From Spirodela intermedia (lineage: Eukaryota; Streptophyta; Magnoliopsida; Alismatales; Araceae), in the NCBI GenBank assembly GCA_902729315.2, contig LR746265.1, positions 7,501 through 71,500 of the forward strand: a stretch of 64,000 nt of DNA, given 5' to 3'. Each line of letters starts with the position of its first letter. The first letter of the stretch is position 1. Made by a program: the position numbers and the translations under genes. This document shows, in pieces, positions 63,861-64,000 of this stretch. The notes beneath the pieces were generated by a model. That model ran no database searches and had not been told where the DNA came from. It saw only the letters and a program-made list of their open reading frames with translations.

Positions 63861-64000
63861 TGAGGGATGGAGGTGAGCAGGGTCGAGAGTAGTAGAGCGA
63901 TGGACGTGGAAAGAAAGTACCCCCCCCGATGGTGAGTGACCACCCAGGCTTCTCGGCGGGAAATAAAAGACTAAAACATGGGACAGCCACTTTCAGCCCG
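63861..64000 (+). other. CDC5 3' flank (partial 3' UTR)
   Basis: Follows the CDC5 stop codon. A possible AATAAA polyadenylation signal is seen at 63961-63966. The window ends here. Confidence 0.5.

Overview
This is nuclear DNA of a flowering plant. The evidence is intron-containing plant genes (PDX2, eIF2A, a CDC5-type MYB gene, a patatin-like lipase, an A1 aspartic protease), Arabidopsis-type CCCTAAA telomere repeats, a plant L1-type LINE whose ORF1 carries DUF4283, and plant-type 5S and U6 sequences. I cannot fix the species.

Layout. Positions 1-21.7 kb are a retroelement array. Two copies of one LINE family (1-7876, and 9760-15029 with an internal deletion) stand among about 13 short poly(A)-tailed elements built from 5S rRNA sequence, a processed copy of a glycine-rich RNA-binding protein mRNA (16221-16869) and a U6 snRNA copy (17445-17542). 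Nearly all lie on the + strand with the 3' end to the right, and they are joined by short runs of CCCTAAA. Their tails almost always meet the telomere-like repeat in the same phase: A-run, then CCCTAAA. From 19 to 26 kb the sequence is AT-rich and decayed: an old LINE remnant, microsatellites and broken 5S-element pieces.

From 26 to 64 kb the window is gene space. It holds eIF2A (-, 26313-31718), an At1g65710-like membrane-tethered basic Ser/Arg-rich protein (+, 33180-35438), PDX2 (-, 35862-39731), an aspartic protease (+, 43348-49649), a patatin-like lipase (-, 54609-56579) and CDC5 (+, 58975-63860). Between PDX2 and the protease lies a rearranged patch: a chimeric partial copy of the protease (40582-42228) and a second copy of the sequences flanking PDX2 (42235-42740).

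Reading of the whole. The genes show no joint pathway. The coherent signal is the left third, which looks like a (sub)telomeric array in which an L1-type reverse transcriptase added its own RNA, 5S-derived RNAs, U6 and an mRNA onto TTTAGGG 3' ends, all in one direction. CCCTAAA on the + strand is the orientation expected if the chromosome end lies to the left. That resembles Drosophila HeT-A/TART or silkworm SART/TRAS arrays, but with plant L1 and 5S-SINE parts. It is an inference from junction structure; the visible LINE copies are themselves disabled.
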